A stretch of 64,000 nucleotides of DNA from Clostridium sp. (GTDB taxonomy: Bacteria; Bacillota; Clostridia; Lachnospirales; Lachnospiraceae), in NCBI GenBank assembly GCA_023664385.1, contig JAMPFU010000001.1, forward strand, positions 86,054 through 150,053. The letters are read 5' to 3'. The position numbers were made by a program, and so were the translations under genes. Every line of letters begins with the position of its first letter. Within the stretch, counting starts at the first letter, position 1. Positions 8,921-17,667 of this stretch are shown here, in pieces. Below the pieces are notes generated by a model. The model saw nothing but the letters and a program-made list of their open reading frames with translations. It did not search any database and was not told where the DNA came from.

Positions 8921-9857
8921 AAACGTGTTTACGGTTTATCAAAAACGAATATTTACAAAAAAAATGTATATTTTTACACTTGTTATGCTGCTTGCCCTTA
9001 CTATAATCTACAAGTGTCTGCCTGACGCAGAAAAAACAGCAGATATAAAGGTTGGTATCTATATGGAGGATGCAGGTTCCCATGCCGACAAGCTTGCTGA
9101 CAATGTTAATCATTTAAGCTCCGTATACTCATTTTATATTGCCGACAATGAGAAGCAGCTTACCGACAATATAAAATCAGGACATACAGAATGTGGCTAT
9201 GTTATACCGGAAGGCTTTTTTGACAGCTATATAAGAGGGCTTTCTGGTGAACATAATATTATTCTTTATACTGCTCCCGGCACAACGCTGTCCGAAGCAA
9301 TATCCGAAACGCTTTTTTCCAACATATATAAACTCTGTTCGGGAGACATTCTTCATTATGCGGCTGCCACTCCCGATTTAGCCGAACAGCTTGATTTGCT
9401 GCTTCACGCATATATTGAGAGTGACGAAATATTCCGTGTCAGTGACAGTACGGGAGGCAGGTATATTGCAGGAACCGAAATTTATACAATAGACATACCT
9501 GTATATGAGCTTTCTCTTATCCTTATGATTTTTACAGGTCTGCTTGGTCTGCTCATATATATGAATGACAGTGAACGGGAAATTTTCATTGCACTTCCTG
9601 ACAGGGACAGACTGCTTTTGCTTACATCGGCAATTGCCTCTGCCATTTTGCCAGTATATGCTCTCTCAATTGTTTCATGTGCCATAACCTACGGAATAAC
9701 CACAAGGCTTGCAACGTTATCCCTATGTGCATTTTTAAGCTTTGGGGGTTCGGTTTTATTAAAGCCCATAATAAGAAAAAGCACCGTTCTGACGAAGGTG
9801 CTTCCCGTAATCATGCTCTGCAGCATTGTAGTTATATTTGTACGCTCCATATTGTGA
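8910..9857 (+). CDS. Second ABC transporter permease subunit
   Basis: 315 residues from ATG 8910. I prefer this start over the in-frame TTG at 8898 because GGAGG at 8900-8904 is correctly spaced for 8910. The topology mirrors the preceding permease: one N-terminal helix (MYIFTLVMLLALTIIY), a long external region (residues about 30-195), then several membrane segments (LSLILMIFTGLLGLLIYM, TSAIASAILPVYALSIVSCA, LPVIMLCSIVVIFV). The two permeases may form a heterodimer with the ATPase. Sequence similarity between the two is low by eye. It ends 18 bases from the convergent yigZ gene. Confidence 0.82.
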   Translation: MTFKNVFTVYQKRIFTKKMYIFTLVMLLALTIIYKCLPDAEKTADIKVGIYMEDAGSHADKLADNVNHLSSVYSFYIADNEKQLTDNIKSGHTECGYVIPEGFFDSYIRGLSGEHNIILYTAPGTTLSEAISETLFSNIYKLCSGDILHYAAATPDLAEQLDLLLHAYIESDEIFRVSDSTGGRYIAGTEIYTIDIPVYELSLILMIFTGLLGLLIYMNDSEREIFIALPDRDRLLLLTSAIASAILPVYALSIVSCAITYGITTRLATLSLCAFLSFGGSVLLKPIIRKSTVLTKVLPVIMLCSIVVIFVRSIL

Positions 9858-9875
9858 TGTATGCGTATTTCATTT

Positions 9876-10496
9876 TTAACCAAAAATTTCATCGCCAAGT
9901 GTTATGACAGCTCTAGCGCTTGTCGCCTCAGTAATTTTATTTACGATCTCATCTTTTTTACCTACAGGTATCTCTGCCTTAAATATAACATTATCTTCAA
10001 AAACCGTATCGCATATATTGATGCCGCTCTCATTCAGTATGTACTGAAGCTTTCCCATGTCCGTATAATTTGTCTTTATTTCCACGGGAAAAATACGCTG
10101 CATAAGCTTCGTTTCACTGGCTGCCACAGCAGCCCTTGCAGCGTCAGTATATGCACGCACTAAGCCGCCTGTACCAAGCAAAATACCACCAAAATATCTT
10201 GTAATCACAATACAGATATTGTGAATACCCGACCCGCTTATCACCTCAAGTATGGGTTTTCCTGCTGTTCCCTGCGGCTCTCCATCATCGGAAAATCTGA
10301 GCAGTGGATTGTCCTCCCCAACTGAAAATGCAAAGCAGTTATGCCTTGCCCCATAGTGTTTTTTTCTTATGCCTTCAATAAAAGCGTAAGCCTCCTCCTC
10401 CGTTAGCACAGGATGAGCTACACCGATAAAGCGGGATTTTTTTTCCGTTATTTCTCCTTCGCCACCCTTTATAAGGGTTATATAGCTGTCTAACAT
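9876..10496 (-). CDS. yigZ: YigZ/IMPACT family protein
   Basis: 206 residues from ATG 10496, which has AGAGGAC upstream; a longer in-frame start would overlap nrdR. The N-terminal UPF0029/IMPACT domain carries EKKSRFIGVAHPV, HNCFAFSVG, FSDDGEPQGTAGKPILEVI and ITRYFGGILLGTGGLVRAYT, the last two being hallmark motifs. The C-terminal part is the ferredoxin-like domain of the family. In eukaryotes IMPACT binds GCN1; the bacterial role is unclear, perhaps ribosome or tRNA related. It follows nrdR by 13 bases. Confidence 0.92.
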   Translation of the reverse strand: MLDSYITLIKGGEGEITEKKSRFIGVAHPVLTEEEAYAFIEGIRKKHYGARHNCFAFSVGEDNPLLRFSDDGEPQGTAGKPILEVISGSGIHNICIVITRYFGGILLGTGGLVRAYTDAARAAVAASETKLMQRIFPVEIKTNYTDMGKLQYILNESGINICDTVFEDNVIFKAEIPVGKKDEIVNKITEATSARAVITLGDEIFG

Positions 10497-10509
10497 ATTG
10501 TCCTCTTGT

Positions 10510-10968
10510 CTAATTATTTGTGTCAAGCAGCTTCTTAAGCTCACTCATAAATGTATTTACATCCTTAAATTCCCTGTACACAGACGCAAACCTGACATAT
10601 GCAACCTGATCCAAGCTTTTCAGCTCATCCATAACGATTTCGCCTATTTTTTTACTCTCAATCTCCTTGACCTCTAAATTGAATATCTTGTTTTCTATCT
10701 CATCAATGCAGACCTCTATGTCATCGATTGATACAGGTCTTTTATGACATGACTTTACAACGCCAGATTCAATTTTCGCCCTGTCGTAGCTCTCCCTATT
10801 TTTATCCTTTTTAATTACGATAAGCGGTATTGTTTCAACCTTCTCATACGTTGTAAAACGTTTTCCGCACTCATCGCACTGTCTTCTTCTCCTGATTGCC
10901 TGATTATCATCGGCTGGTCTTGAATCAATCACTCTCGTATTGTCATCGCCGCAAAACGGACATTTCAT
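10510..10968 (-). CDS. nrdR: Transcriptional repressor NrdR
   Basis: 152 residues, normal length. The N-terminal zinc ribbon uses CPFCGDDNTRVIDSRPADD and CDECGKRFTTYE, all four Cys present. An ATP-cone domain follows (PLIVIKKDKNRESYDRAKI). NrdR senses ATP/dATP and represses ribonucleotide reductase genes through NrdR boxes. No nrd gene is in this window. It lies between ylmC and yigZ in a small operon. The start at 10968 follows AAGGAG. Confidence 0.96.
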   Translation of the reverse strand: MKCPFCGDDNTRVIDSRPADDNQAIRRRRQCDECGKRFTTYEKVETIPLIVIKKDKNRESYDRAKIESGVVKSCHKRPVSIDDIEVCIDEIENKIFNLEVKEIESKKIGEIVMDELKSLDQVAYVRFASVYREFKDVNTFMSELKKLLDTNN

Positions 10969-10973
10969 TTATG

Positions 10974-11240
10974 TTAGTCTCCTTTGTAATTTATTTTTCT
11001 CATATCACATGCATCTATATCTACAAGCACTATATCAGGTCCCATACGGACAATATTGCAAAATTTGATATAATACTCCGTTCCTGAACCAAAACAGGAA
11101 AATAATTTCCCCGGTCCCGGAACAATAATAGCTGTAATCTTACCTGTATCAGGGTCAAATTCTATATCGGCAATAAAGCCAAGTCTTCTGCAATCCTTAC
11201 AGTTAATAACTTCCTTTTCCCTAAGATCCAGAAAGCGCAT
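10974..11240 (-). CDS. YlmC/YmxH family PRC-barrel protein
   Basis: 88 residues. The PRC-barrel-like fold typical of the YlmC/YmxH sporulation family is visible as DLREKEVINCKDCRRLGFIADIEFD, then ITAIIVPGPGK and YYIKFCNIVRMGPDIVLVDI. Members are small cytoplasmic proteins, widespread in Clostridia, with an undefined role; the sporulation label comes from Bacillus context. It lies 5 bases upstream of nrdR, as in many Clostridia. Confidence 0.88.
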   Translation of the reverse strand: MRFLDLREKEVINCKDCRRLGFIADIEFDPDTGKITAIIVPGPGKLFSCFGSGTEYYIKFCNIVRMGPDIVLVDIDACDMRKINYKGD

Positions 11241-11282
11241 ACACTTCCTCCAACCCTTTTACAAATACTATATTCAACTATT

Positions 11283-12155
11283 CTATCTTATGTCACCCAT
11301 AAAGAAAATTGCGATTGTCCCAGGTCCTGAATGAGCACCTATGGTTGGCGATATTTCCCCTATTACAATATCCTTTGGATTGTACATTTCCTTAATCATA
11401 TCCACACAGAAATTAGCGTCATCTATACTATCTGCATGACAGACAATAATAAGCTCCTGCTTATCCCGAAAGCTTCCCATTGCCGTGTCAAAATTTTTAA
11501 TCATCTGCTGCAGGGATTTTTTCCTGCCCCTTGCCTTTGCCTCAAGCACAAGCTTTCCTTCATTGTCAACATGCAGCAGCGGCTTTAAGTTAATCATTGT
11601 TCCAAGCGTTGCCGCAGTTTTGGAAACCCTGCCTCCTCTGTAAAGGTAAATAAGATCTTCAACAGTAAACTTATGGACAATATTCATTTTGTCCTTTTCA
11701 AGCTTATCTGCGTTTTCATCAAGAGAAAGTCCTGCCTTCTTGTTGTTTACGGCAAGATAGAGAAACATTCCCTGTCCTCCCGATGCGCAAAGGGAGTCAA
11801 CAACCCTGATATGGCACTCAGGATATTTCTCCTCAATATCGTTTTTGCTTATCATAGCATTTCCCACAGTACTGCTTATGCCTGAAGAAAGGCATGTAAA
11901 AAGAATATCCTTGCCTTCCTTTGCGATTTCCTCAAATACACCGTTTATATCCTCAAGATTTGCAGCAGCCGTCTTTGTCGGGCTTCCATTCCGCATACGG
12001 TCATAAAATTCCTTAAGTGGAAGCTCCTTGTCCTTTCCATAGGATTCACCATCTATCTCATATAATAAAGGTAAAATTCTAATTTCATTCTCCTTGGCAA
12101 ATGATTTTGGTAAATCATTTGTTGAATCTGCTACAATAACATAATCTCTTTTCAT
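11283..12155 (-). CDS. DegV family fatty-acid-binding protein
   Basis: 290 residues. Start motif VADSTNDLPKSFAKENEIRILPL, lipid-contact motif TCLSSGISSTVGNA, and LYRGGRVSKTAATLGTMINLKPLL are standard for DegV. Members bind a fatty acid between two domains; in Gram-positives related FakB proteins present fatty acids to the kinase FakA for phospholipid synthesis. No fakA is visible here. The ATG at 12155 follows GAGGAGG. It lies between the rnf operon and ylmC and may be transcribed separately. Confidence 0.92.
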   Translation of the reverse strand: MKRDYVIVADSTNDLPKSFAKENEIRILPLLYEIDGESYGKDKELPLKEFYDRMRNGSPTKTAAANLEDINGVFEEIAKEGKDILFTCLSSGISSTVGNAMISKNDIEEKYPECHIRVVDSLCASGGQGMFLYLAVNNKKAGLSLDENADKLEKDKMNIVHKFTVEDLIYLYRGGRVSKTAATLGTMINLKPLLHVDNEGKLVLEAKARGRKKSLQQMIKNFDTAMGSFRDKQELIIVCHADSIDDANFCVDMIKEMYNPKDIVIGEISPTIGAHSGPGTIAIFFMGDIR

Positions 12156-12192
12156 CTTCGCCTCCTCAATTTATTGGATAACAAGCATCCGG

Positions 12193-12984
12193 CTATTCGT
12201 GGATTATCTTTGCAGGACATTTTTCCTTACATGTTCCACAGCCTGTGCATTTATTATAATCTATAACTGCCAAATGATTTTCAACTGCGATTGCTCCCTC
12301 AGGGCAGTTTTTCTGACATATGCCACAGCCGATACATCCCACCTCGCAATTTGCCTTTACATCCTTTCCAAACTCCTTGGAATTACAATCAACCACAGCC
12401 TCTGCCTCGTAAGGTATCATCTCAATAATATGCCTTGGACATTCTGCCACACACATACCACAGGCTTTACATTTATCCTTGTCTATGACTGCTATTCCTT
12501 CTATTATCTGTATGGCGTCAAACTGACATACTGCCTTACATGAACCGTAGCCGGTACAACCATAAGGACATGCCTTCGGACCCCCGCCGGGTGCATTTGC
12601 GGCAATCTTACAATCCTTAGGGCCAAAGTATTCGTATGCCTCCTTCGCCTTCTCACACGTGCCTGCGCATTTTACATGAGCAACCATTTTTCTGCTTGAA
12701 ATCTCACCGCCTACAATCGCTGCGATTGCCGCTACCGTCGGCTCGCCGCCTACAGGACATCCACTTGGTGCTGCCTCACCCTTTGCAATTGCCGCAGCAA
12801 GCCCATCACAACCGGGATAACCGCAACCTCCACAGTTATTTCCGGGAAGCAGCTCCCTAATTTTAATCTCCTTCTCATCAACGGAAACCTTAAATTGTTC
12901 ACTTGCCACACCAAGGAGAACGCCTGCCAAAATACCGACCACACCCACAACTGCGGCTGCTATTAATACTGATATTATATCCAT
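12193..12984 (-). CDS. rnfB: Rnf complex ferredoxin subunit RnfB
   Basis: 263 residues. An N-terminal membrane anchor (about residues 5-27, VLIAAAVVGVVGILAGVLLGVA) is followed by the Fe-S domain LPGNNCGGCGYPGCDGLA. Further cysteine clusters follow, including two ferredoxin-type [4Fe-4S] sets (CKACGMCVAECP; CIGCGICQKNCPEGAI; CTGCGTCKEKCPAKII). RnfB receives electrons from ferredoxin at the cytoplasmic face. It is the last gene of the C-(D-G)-E-A-B operon. The three ferredoxin-like motifs are consistent with clostridial RnfB proteins, which carry more clusters than Proteobacterial ones. Confidence 0.95.
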   Translation of the reverse strand: MDIISVLIAAAVVGVVGILAGVLLGVASEQFKVSVDEKEIKIRELLPGNNCGGCGYPGCDGLAAAIAKGEAAPSGCPVGGEPTVAAIAAIVGGEISSRKMVAHVKCAGTCEKAKEAYEYFGPKDCKIAANAPGGGPKACPYGCTGYGSCKAVCQFDAIQIIEGIAVIDKDKCKACGMCVAECPRHIIEMIPYEAEAVVDCNSKEFGKDVKANCEVGCIGCGICQKNCPEGAIAVENHLAVIDYNKCTGCGTCKEKCPAKIIHE

Positions 12985-12996
12985 TTTGTCCTCCTC

Positions 12997-13572
12997 CTAT
13001 TTAATAAGACCTGAAAGTCCCATAAAGGCAATTGCCATAAGCCCTGCCGAGATAAGCGTGATAGGCGCTCCCTTGAAGCTTTCAGGAACATCATTATGCT
13101 CAATTTTTTCCCTTATGCCTGCAAGTATAATAATTGCAACTGCAAAGCCTACTGCCGAAAACATACCATTTATGATTGACTGTCCTACATTTAAGCCTGC
13201 CTGAACATTGCTTATGGCAATACCAAGCACAGCACAGTTTGTAGTTATAAGTGGAAGGTAAACGCCAAGTGCCTGATAAAGGGAAGGCACAGCCTTCTTA
13301 AGGAACATTTCAACAAACTGAACAAGCGCCGCAATGACAAGTATAAATACTATCGTGTTAAGATATGTAAGCTCAAGGGGCGTAAGCACATAGTAATATA
13401 TAAGGCTGGTGACAGTTGAGGCAATCGTCATTACGAATATAACAGCCCCTCCCATTCCTGCCGCAGTGCTAATCTTTTTTGATACGCCAAGGAAAGGACA
13501 AATTCCCATAAACTGACTTAATACAACGTTATTTACAAATGCCGCTGAAATTGCAAGTAAAATAATGTTCAT
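12997..13572 (-). CDS. rnfA: Rnf complex membrane subunit RnfA
   Basis: 191 residues and six predicted membrane helices. The family motif NNVVLSQFMGICPFLGVSKK appears at residues 14-33, followed by further helices (for example TIASTVTSLIYYYVLTPL, ILVIAALVQFVEMFL, LPLITTNCAVLGIAI). RnfA and RnfE are inverted-topology homologues that hold the membrane Fe-S centre and form the ion path. The Cys in GICPFLG and in TNCAVLG are the conserved pair. It starts 3 bases after the rnfE stop and is followed by rnfB. Confidence 0.96.
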   Translation of the reverse strand: MNIILLAISAAFVNNVVLSQFMGICPFLGVSKKISTAAGMGGAVIFVMTIASTVTSLIYYYVLTPLELTYLNTIVFILVIAALVQFVEMFLKKAVPSLYQALGVYLPLITTNCAVLGIAISNVQAGLNVGQSIINGMFSAVGFAVAIIILAGIREKIEHNDVPESFKGAPITLISAGLMAIAFMGLSGLIK

Positions 13573-13575
13573 TGC

Positions 13576-14271
13576 CTACTCCTCCTTTCCTTCTTTTACC
13601 GTGCTTCCCTTACATAAGGTATTATGACAGGAGGCACAGTCCGCTATTGTACAAAGAGAAGGCGTGCCGCCCTCCTTTTTGGCTTTGTTAATGTTTCTCT
13701 TATTTAAAATTGCAATTATAAATGCAAGTACGATAAATGCACCTGGTGCAAATATAAATATAGGAATCGTGTAATCCTCCGGAATAATTCTTGCGCCAAA
13801 AATTGTTCCTGCGCCGAGAATTTCACGTATAATGCCGATTGTTGTAAGTCCAAGGGTAAATCCAAGTCCCATTCCGATTCCATCAAATATTGATGGCAAT
13901 ATCGGATTTTTTGAGGCATACGCCTCTGCCCTTCCAAGTATGATACAGTTTACAACGATAAGCGGTATAAATATTCCAAGGCTCTCATAAAGCTCCTGAA
14001 CATACGCTTGCATCAAAAACTGCACAATCGTAACAAAGGATGCAATTACCACAATAAATGCCGGTATTCTTACCTTGCCAGGTATCACCTTTCTCAGCAG
14101 GGCTATCATTGCATTGCTTAAGGTAAGTATGATTGTTGTTGCAAGTCCCATTCCCGCACCATTGATTGCCGAGGTCGTAACTGCAAGGGTAGGACACATT
14201 CCAAGCATCTGTACAAATGTAGGATTTTCTTTGACAATACCTGTATATAGGCGTTCCGTAACTTTATTCAT
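13576..14271 (-). CDS. rnfE: Rnf complex membrane subunit RnfE
   Basis: 231 residues from ATG 14271; the in-frame GTG at 14277 is too close to the GGAGG. Motifs include ENPTFVQMLGMCPTLAVTTSA and VVNCIILGRAEAYASKN, both containing the conserved RnfE cysteines, and six membrane segments. The C-terminal tail carries an extra Cys cluster (CTIADCASCHNTLCKG), which is longer and more cysteine-rich than most RnfE tails. It overlaps the end of the rnfD-rnfG gene by 8 bases, so it is probably translationally coupled. Confidence 0.95.
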   Translation of the reverse strand: MNKVTERLYTGIVKENPTFVQMLGMCPTLAVTTSAINGAGMGLATTIILTLSNAMIALLRKVIPGKVRIPAFIVVIASFVTIVQFLMQAYVQELYESLGIFIPLIVVNCIILGRAEAYASKNPILPSIFDGIGMGLGFTLGLTTIGIIREILGAGTIFGARIIPEDYTIPIFIFAPGAFIVLAFIIAILNKRNINKAKKEGGTPSLCTIADCASCHNTLCKGSTVKEGKEE

Positions 14272-15961
14272 TGACACTGCCTCCTCCCAAAATCAAACCG
14301 GTTATTGCAACGGCAGAATTTACGCCATCCGTAACTGCAGATGTTGTAATTGTCGCCCCTGATATAGCATCTATGATATTTGGATCATCGCTTCCTGTTT
14401 TTGTGTAGGAAATTTCTCCCAAAGGCATATCCTTAAACTGTTCCTTAAACTCGGCTTCGTCAGCCTTCATGCCAAGTCCTACCGTTTCATTTAAGGTAAG
14501 GAAGGAAATGCCCGTTATTTTGTTTTCAGCAAGAGAAATGCCTACAGCAAGCTGAATGTCTCCTCCGTAACCACTTTTATTTGTAACAATAACAATTGTG
14601 CCTATCAACTTTCCGTCTTTATCTGCTGCCAAATTAAATTCATCTATTATACAATCCTTGTAGCCCGCCGTATGTAACGTATCATTCAAAAGCTCACTTG
14701 TAATGCTCTCACTCTGCTCCTCAATCGAAACAATGGACGCCGCCTCAGGATAAATCTCCTGATAAGCCTCCTCCTTCGCTTTAAGAGCTGCATCAAGAAT
14801 AGGCTGCTTTGTAATGTCATAAACTGCACCGAGGGCAGCTCCCATAACAAGGGTTATGACAAATATGACAACAACTGCCCTGACGATACCTTTTACGTCA
14901 AACTTTGATTTTACATTTTCGCTTTTATCTGATTGATTTGTATTATCAGAAGCATTCGGCTCGTCAGTTTTATTATTTCCTTCCTGTTTATCTGCTGCTT
15001 TTTCGGCATCAGGCTTCACATCTGCCCCCTCACCAAAGGCTTTTGGAACAGTGACACGCTCAATCAGCGGTACAAAAAGGTTGCTTATTATGATAGCATA
15101 GGAAACACCCTCTGCCCCGCTTCCAAAAATTCTTAGGACAAAGGTCAGAAGTCCCAGCATAATGCCGAATATAATCTTACCCCAAGGCGTAATCGGTGAT
15201 GTTACATAATCCGTAGCCATAAACCATGCACCAAGCATAAGCCCACCTCCACAGAGATGCGCAAGCGTGTACTCTAATACGCTGTAGTCCTTAACCGCCG
15301 CATAAATTGCAATGCACGCTGCAAAGGTTCCAATATATGTAAGTGGTATTTTAGGGCTTATCACTCTCTTTATCAGCAGGTACACAGCACCTATCAGAAG
15401 CGCAATCACTGAGGTTTCACCGATTGTTCCTCCAATATTTCCCTTAAACATATAACCTACAATTTCCATATCAGGCTGTACCCCTGACTTCATAATGGCA
15501 AGAGGCGTAGCCGTTGTAACACCGTCATATACAAATTGCGTCATCTGCTTTGAAAACGAAAGCAGCAAAAAGCATCTTGCGCCCAAGGCAGGGTTCATAA
15601 AGTTTTGTCCCAAGCCGCCAAAAAGCTGTTTGACAACAATTATGGCAAACACAGAGCCGATAACTGCCATCCACACTGGAAGCTCCGAAGGAAGATTAAG
15701 CGCAAGTAAAAGCCCTGTTAAAATTGCAGAGCAATCTTTAATGGTTACAGTTTTCTTTACAAGCTTTTCATATATAAGCTCAGACAGCATTGCCGAAAAC
15801 ATACATACTGCAACCAAAAGCCCTGCATGCGCCCCAAACTTATATATACCGAACACGGTTGCCGGAATAAGTGCAACGATTACGTCAAACATCAAATCCG
15901 ATGTTGTTTCCTTACTTCTCACATGAGGAGATGCTGAAATTTTTAAATTTAGTCCTTCCAT
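14264..15961 (-). CDS. rnfD-rnfG: Fused RnfD-RnfG subunit of the Rnf complex
   Basis: 565 residues in one frame. Residues 1 to about 315 are RnfD: about nine membrane helices, QNFMNPALGARCF, and DGVTTATPLAIM, whose Thr is at the covalent FMN position (SGATPL in Vibrio). Residues about 316-360 form a hydrophilic linker rich in Asp, Asn, Lys and Glu. From about 365 onward is RnfG: one membrane helix (AVVVIFVITLVMGAALGAVY) then a periplasmic-type FMN domain with LNETVGLGMKA and the covalent FMN motif ISGATITTSAV near residue 540. Rnf couples ferredoxin:NAD+ oxidoreduction to Na+ or H+ transport. D and G are usually separate genes; no stop or frameshift separates them here. Order C-DG-E-A-B is otherwise canonical. 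Confidence 0.94.
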   Translation of the reverse strand: MEGLNLKISASPHVRSKETTSDLMFDVIVALIPATVFGIYKFGAHAGLLVAVCMFSAMLSELIYEKLVKKTVTIKDCSAILTGLLLALNLPSELPVWMAVIGSVFAIIVVKQLFGGLGQNFMNPALGARCFLLLSFSKQMTQFVYDGVTTATPLAIMKSGVQPDMEIVGYMFKGNIGGTIGETSVIALLIGAVYLLIKRVISPKIPLTYIGTFAACIAIYAAVKDYSVLEYTLAHLCGGGLMLGAWFMATDYVTSPITPWGKIIFGIMLGLLTFVLRIFGSGAEGVSYAIIISNLFVPLIERVTVPKAFGEGADVKPDAEKAADKQEGNNKTDEPNASDNTNQSDKSENVKSKFDVKGIVRAVVVIFVITLVMGAALGAVYDITKQPILDAALKAKEEAYQEIYPEAASIVSIEEQSESITSELLNDTLHTAGYKDCIIDEFNLAADKDGKLIGTIVIVTNKSGYGGDIQLAVGISLAENKITGISFLTLNETVGLGMKADEAEFKEQFKDMPLGEISYTKTGSDDPNIIDAISGATITTSAVTDGVNSAVAITGLILGGGSVNE

Positions 15962-15973
15962 GTTTCGCTCCTC

Positions 15974-17290
15974 CTACTTCTTTTTATTTGCAAGCACAAG
16001 CTTTCTTGTTCCTGCGATTACTTGTGTAAGCGGACGCTTTGCCGGACATATATAAGAACAGCAGCCACACTCACAGCATTCCATACCGTTATTTTTTACG
16101 AAAGCATCAATATCCCCTGCATTTGCAAGCCGTGCAAGCTGGTTTGGCATAACACGTCCCGGGCAGACCGAAACGCATCTGCCGCATCTGATACAGGCTG
16201 ACGGCTCATATTCAGAGGCTTCATCCTTGCTAAGACAAAGAATTGCCGAGGAGGATTTTGTTACAGGAAGCTCCAAGCTGTAAATTGCCTTTCCCATCAT
16301 CGGACCTCCTGAAATTATCTTTGCAGGAGTCCCTTTAAAACCACCTGCCGCCTCAACCAATTCGGCATATGAGGTCCCCGTCCTTACTTTAAAATTGCAG
16401 GGATTTTCTATGGCGTCTCCCGACACAGTAACAATTCTTGTTATAAGTGGTTTTCCCTCTCGCACCGCCTCATATATGGAATAAATCGTATCAACATTGT
16501 GAACGATACAGCCCACATCCGCAGGGAGCATTTTAGAATTTATGTATCTTCCCGTATTTGCATATATAAGCTGCCGTTCTGCACCTTCAGGATATTTTGT
16601 TTTCATGGAATGAACAGTGATGTCATCGTCTGCTCCAAGCTTTTCCCTAAGCAGTTTAATTGCCTCAGGCTTGTTGTCCTCAACTGCAATGATTCCCTTT
16701 GAACCCTTAAACAGACGAAGCACAATTCTTAATCCTTCGATTATATTTTCAGGCTGTTCCATCAGCCTTCTGTAATCGGATGTCAGATACGGCTCACACT
16801 CGGACGCATTTACAATGATCCTGTCAATCTCATCTGCATTTTTAGGTGACAGCTTAACGTTTGTCGGAAAGCCTGCACCGCCCATTCCAACAACGCCTGC
16901 CGCTTTTACCGCCTCCAAAATTTCCTCCTTCTTAAGCTCACTGACAGGCTTAGTGATAGGCGTAAATTCCACCGCCTCATATTTGTTATCATTTTCAATA
17001 ATTATGGAATTAACCTTTGAGCCGGAAGATGTAAGACGTGCCTCAATTGCCTTTACAGTACCGGAAACTGAAGAATGAATATTGGCAGAAACAAATCCCC
17101 CTGCCTCGGCAATAAGCTGACCTGCCAAAACCCTGTCGCCCTTTTTTACAATCGGCTTTGCCGGAGCGCCTATGTGCTGGCTTATCGGATATACCATATC
17201 TCCCTTAGGGAGGTATTCCACTATTTCCTTATCCATTGTAAGCTCTTTGCCCTCATAGGGATGTATTCCGCCCTTAAATGTGTATTTCAT
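15974..17290 (-). CDS. rnfC: Rnf complex NADH-binding subunit RnfC
   Basis: 438 residues. The N-terminal barrel begins FKGGIHPYEGKELT. A Gly-rich FMN/NADH-binding region VVGMGGAGFPTNVKL (about residues 134-148) follows, as in NuoF. Two [4Fe-4S] ferredoxin motifs lie near the C-terminus (CIRCGRCVSVCPGRVMP and CCECGCCSYICPAKRPL). RnfC passes electrons to NAD+ at the cytoplasmic face. It is the first gene of the operon. The ATG at 17290 follows GGGGTAGG. The 377-base leader carries two tandem palindromic elements described separately. Confidence 0.95.
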   Translation of the reverse strand: MKYTFKGGIHPYEGKELTMDKEIVEYLPKGDMVYPISQHIGAPAKPIVKKGDRVLAGQLIAEAGGFVSANIHSSVSGTVKAIEARLTSSGSKVNSIIIENDNKYEAVEFTPITKPVSELKKEEILEAVKAAGVVGMGGAGFPTNVKLSPKNADEIDRIIVNASECEPYLTSDYRRLMEQPENIIEGLRIVLRLFKGSKGIIAVEDNKPEAIKLLREKLGADDDITVHSMKTKYPEGAERQLIYANTGRYINSKMLPADVGCIVHNVDTIYSIYEAVREGKPLITRIVTVSGDAIENPCNFKVRTGTSYAELVEAAGGFKGTPAKIISGGPMMGKAIYSLELPVTKSSSAILCLSKDEASEYEPSACIRCGRCVSVCPGRVMPNQLARLANAGDIDAFVKNNGMECCECGCCSYICPAKRPLTQVIAGTRKLVLANKKK

Positions 17291-17309
17291 AAAACCTACC
17301 CCATTTCTT

Positions 17310-17571
17310 GAACATCAGCCCATTCCAAATTTGCTTTCAGCATATGTTCCGATTTACTTTGTAAATCGAGAACTCATGAACTGACTTCGTGTCACGGCGG
17401 CTTCACCACCGAACATAATATATGTCAAGTTTTCACAGAAAAAATGATGCAGCCACATTAAGCACCTGCCTATTCTGCATTTGTTTTGCAATATGTTCCA
17501 GCCTTACAAGGTGAAGCGGGAGCTTTACAGCAAAGATATACTAGTCCCGACAGCTTCCTTACCGAACATAT
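17310..17571 (-). promoter_or_regulatory. Tandem palindromic elements in the rnfC leader (candidate cis-regulatory RNA)
   Basis: Two units of about 80 bases are bounded by the same inverted ends, ATATGTTC(C/G) and (C/G)GAACATA. Unit A is 17491-17571 and unit B is 17342-17418, about 149 bases apart. On the minus strand each is followed by a similar tail: GCAGAATAGGCAGGTGCTT (A, 17461-17480) and GGAATGGGCTGATGTT (B, 17311-17326). Unit A can nest GAAGC/GCTTC and GGGA/TCCC inside the outer stem; unit B can form GATTTAC/GTAAATC. GATGTTC after unit B could compete with the 3' arm GAACATA near the rnfC ribosome site. Candidate -35/-10 boxes TTGTAA and TAAAAT (17 apart) lie upstream of unit A. I do not recognise a known riboswitch class. 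The remaining part of the 17291-17667 gap is AT-rich with no other visible feature. Confidence 0.5.
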
Positions 17572-17667
17572 TATATAATATGTACATTTTAATACATGAG
17601 CAGATTTTTTACAATAAATTTAACAAAAAAACATTAAAATTTTGGATATTTTTAGTAAATATGTTTA

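Noticed and set aside
17310-17571. Known riboswitch classes (cobalamin, FMN, glycine, THF, c-di-GMP, fluoride)
   Set aside because: None of the conserved boxes I know for these classes could be matched; the element is left as unassigned.
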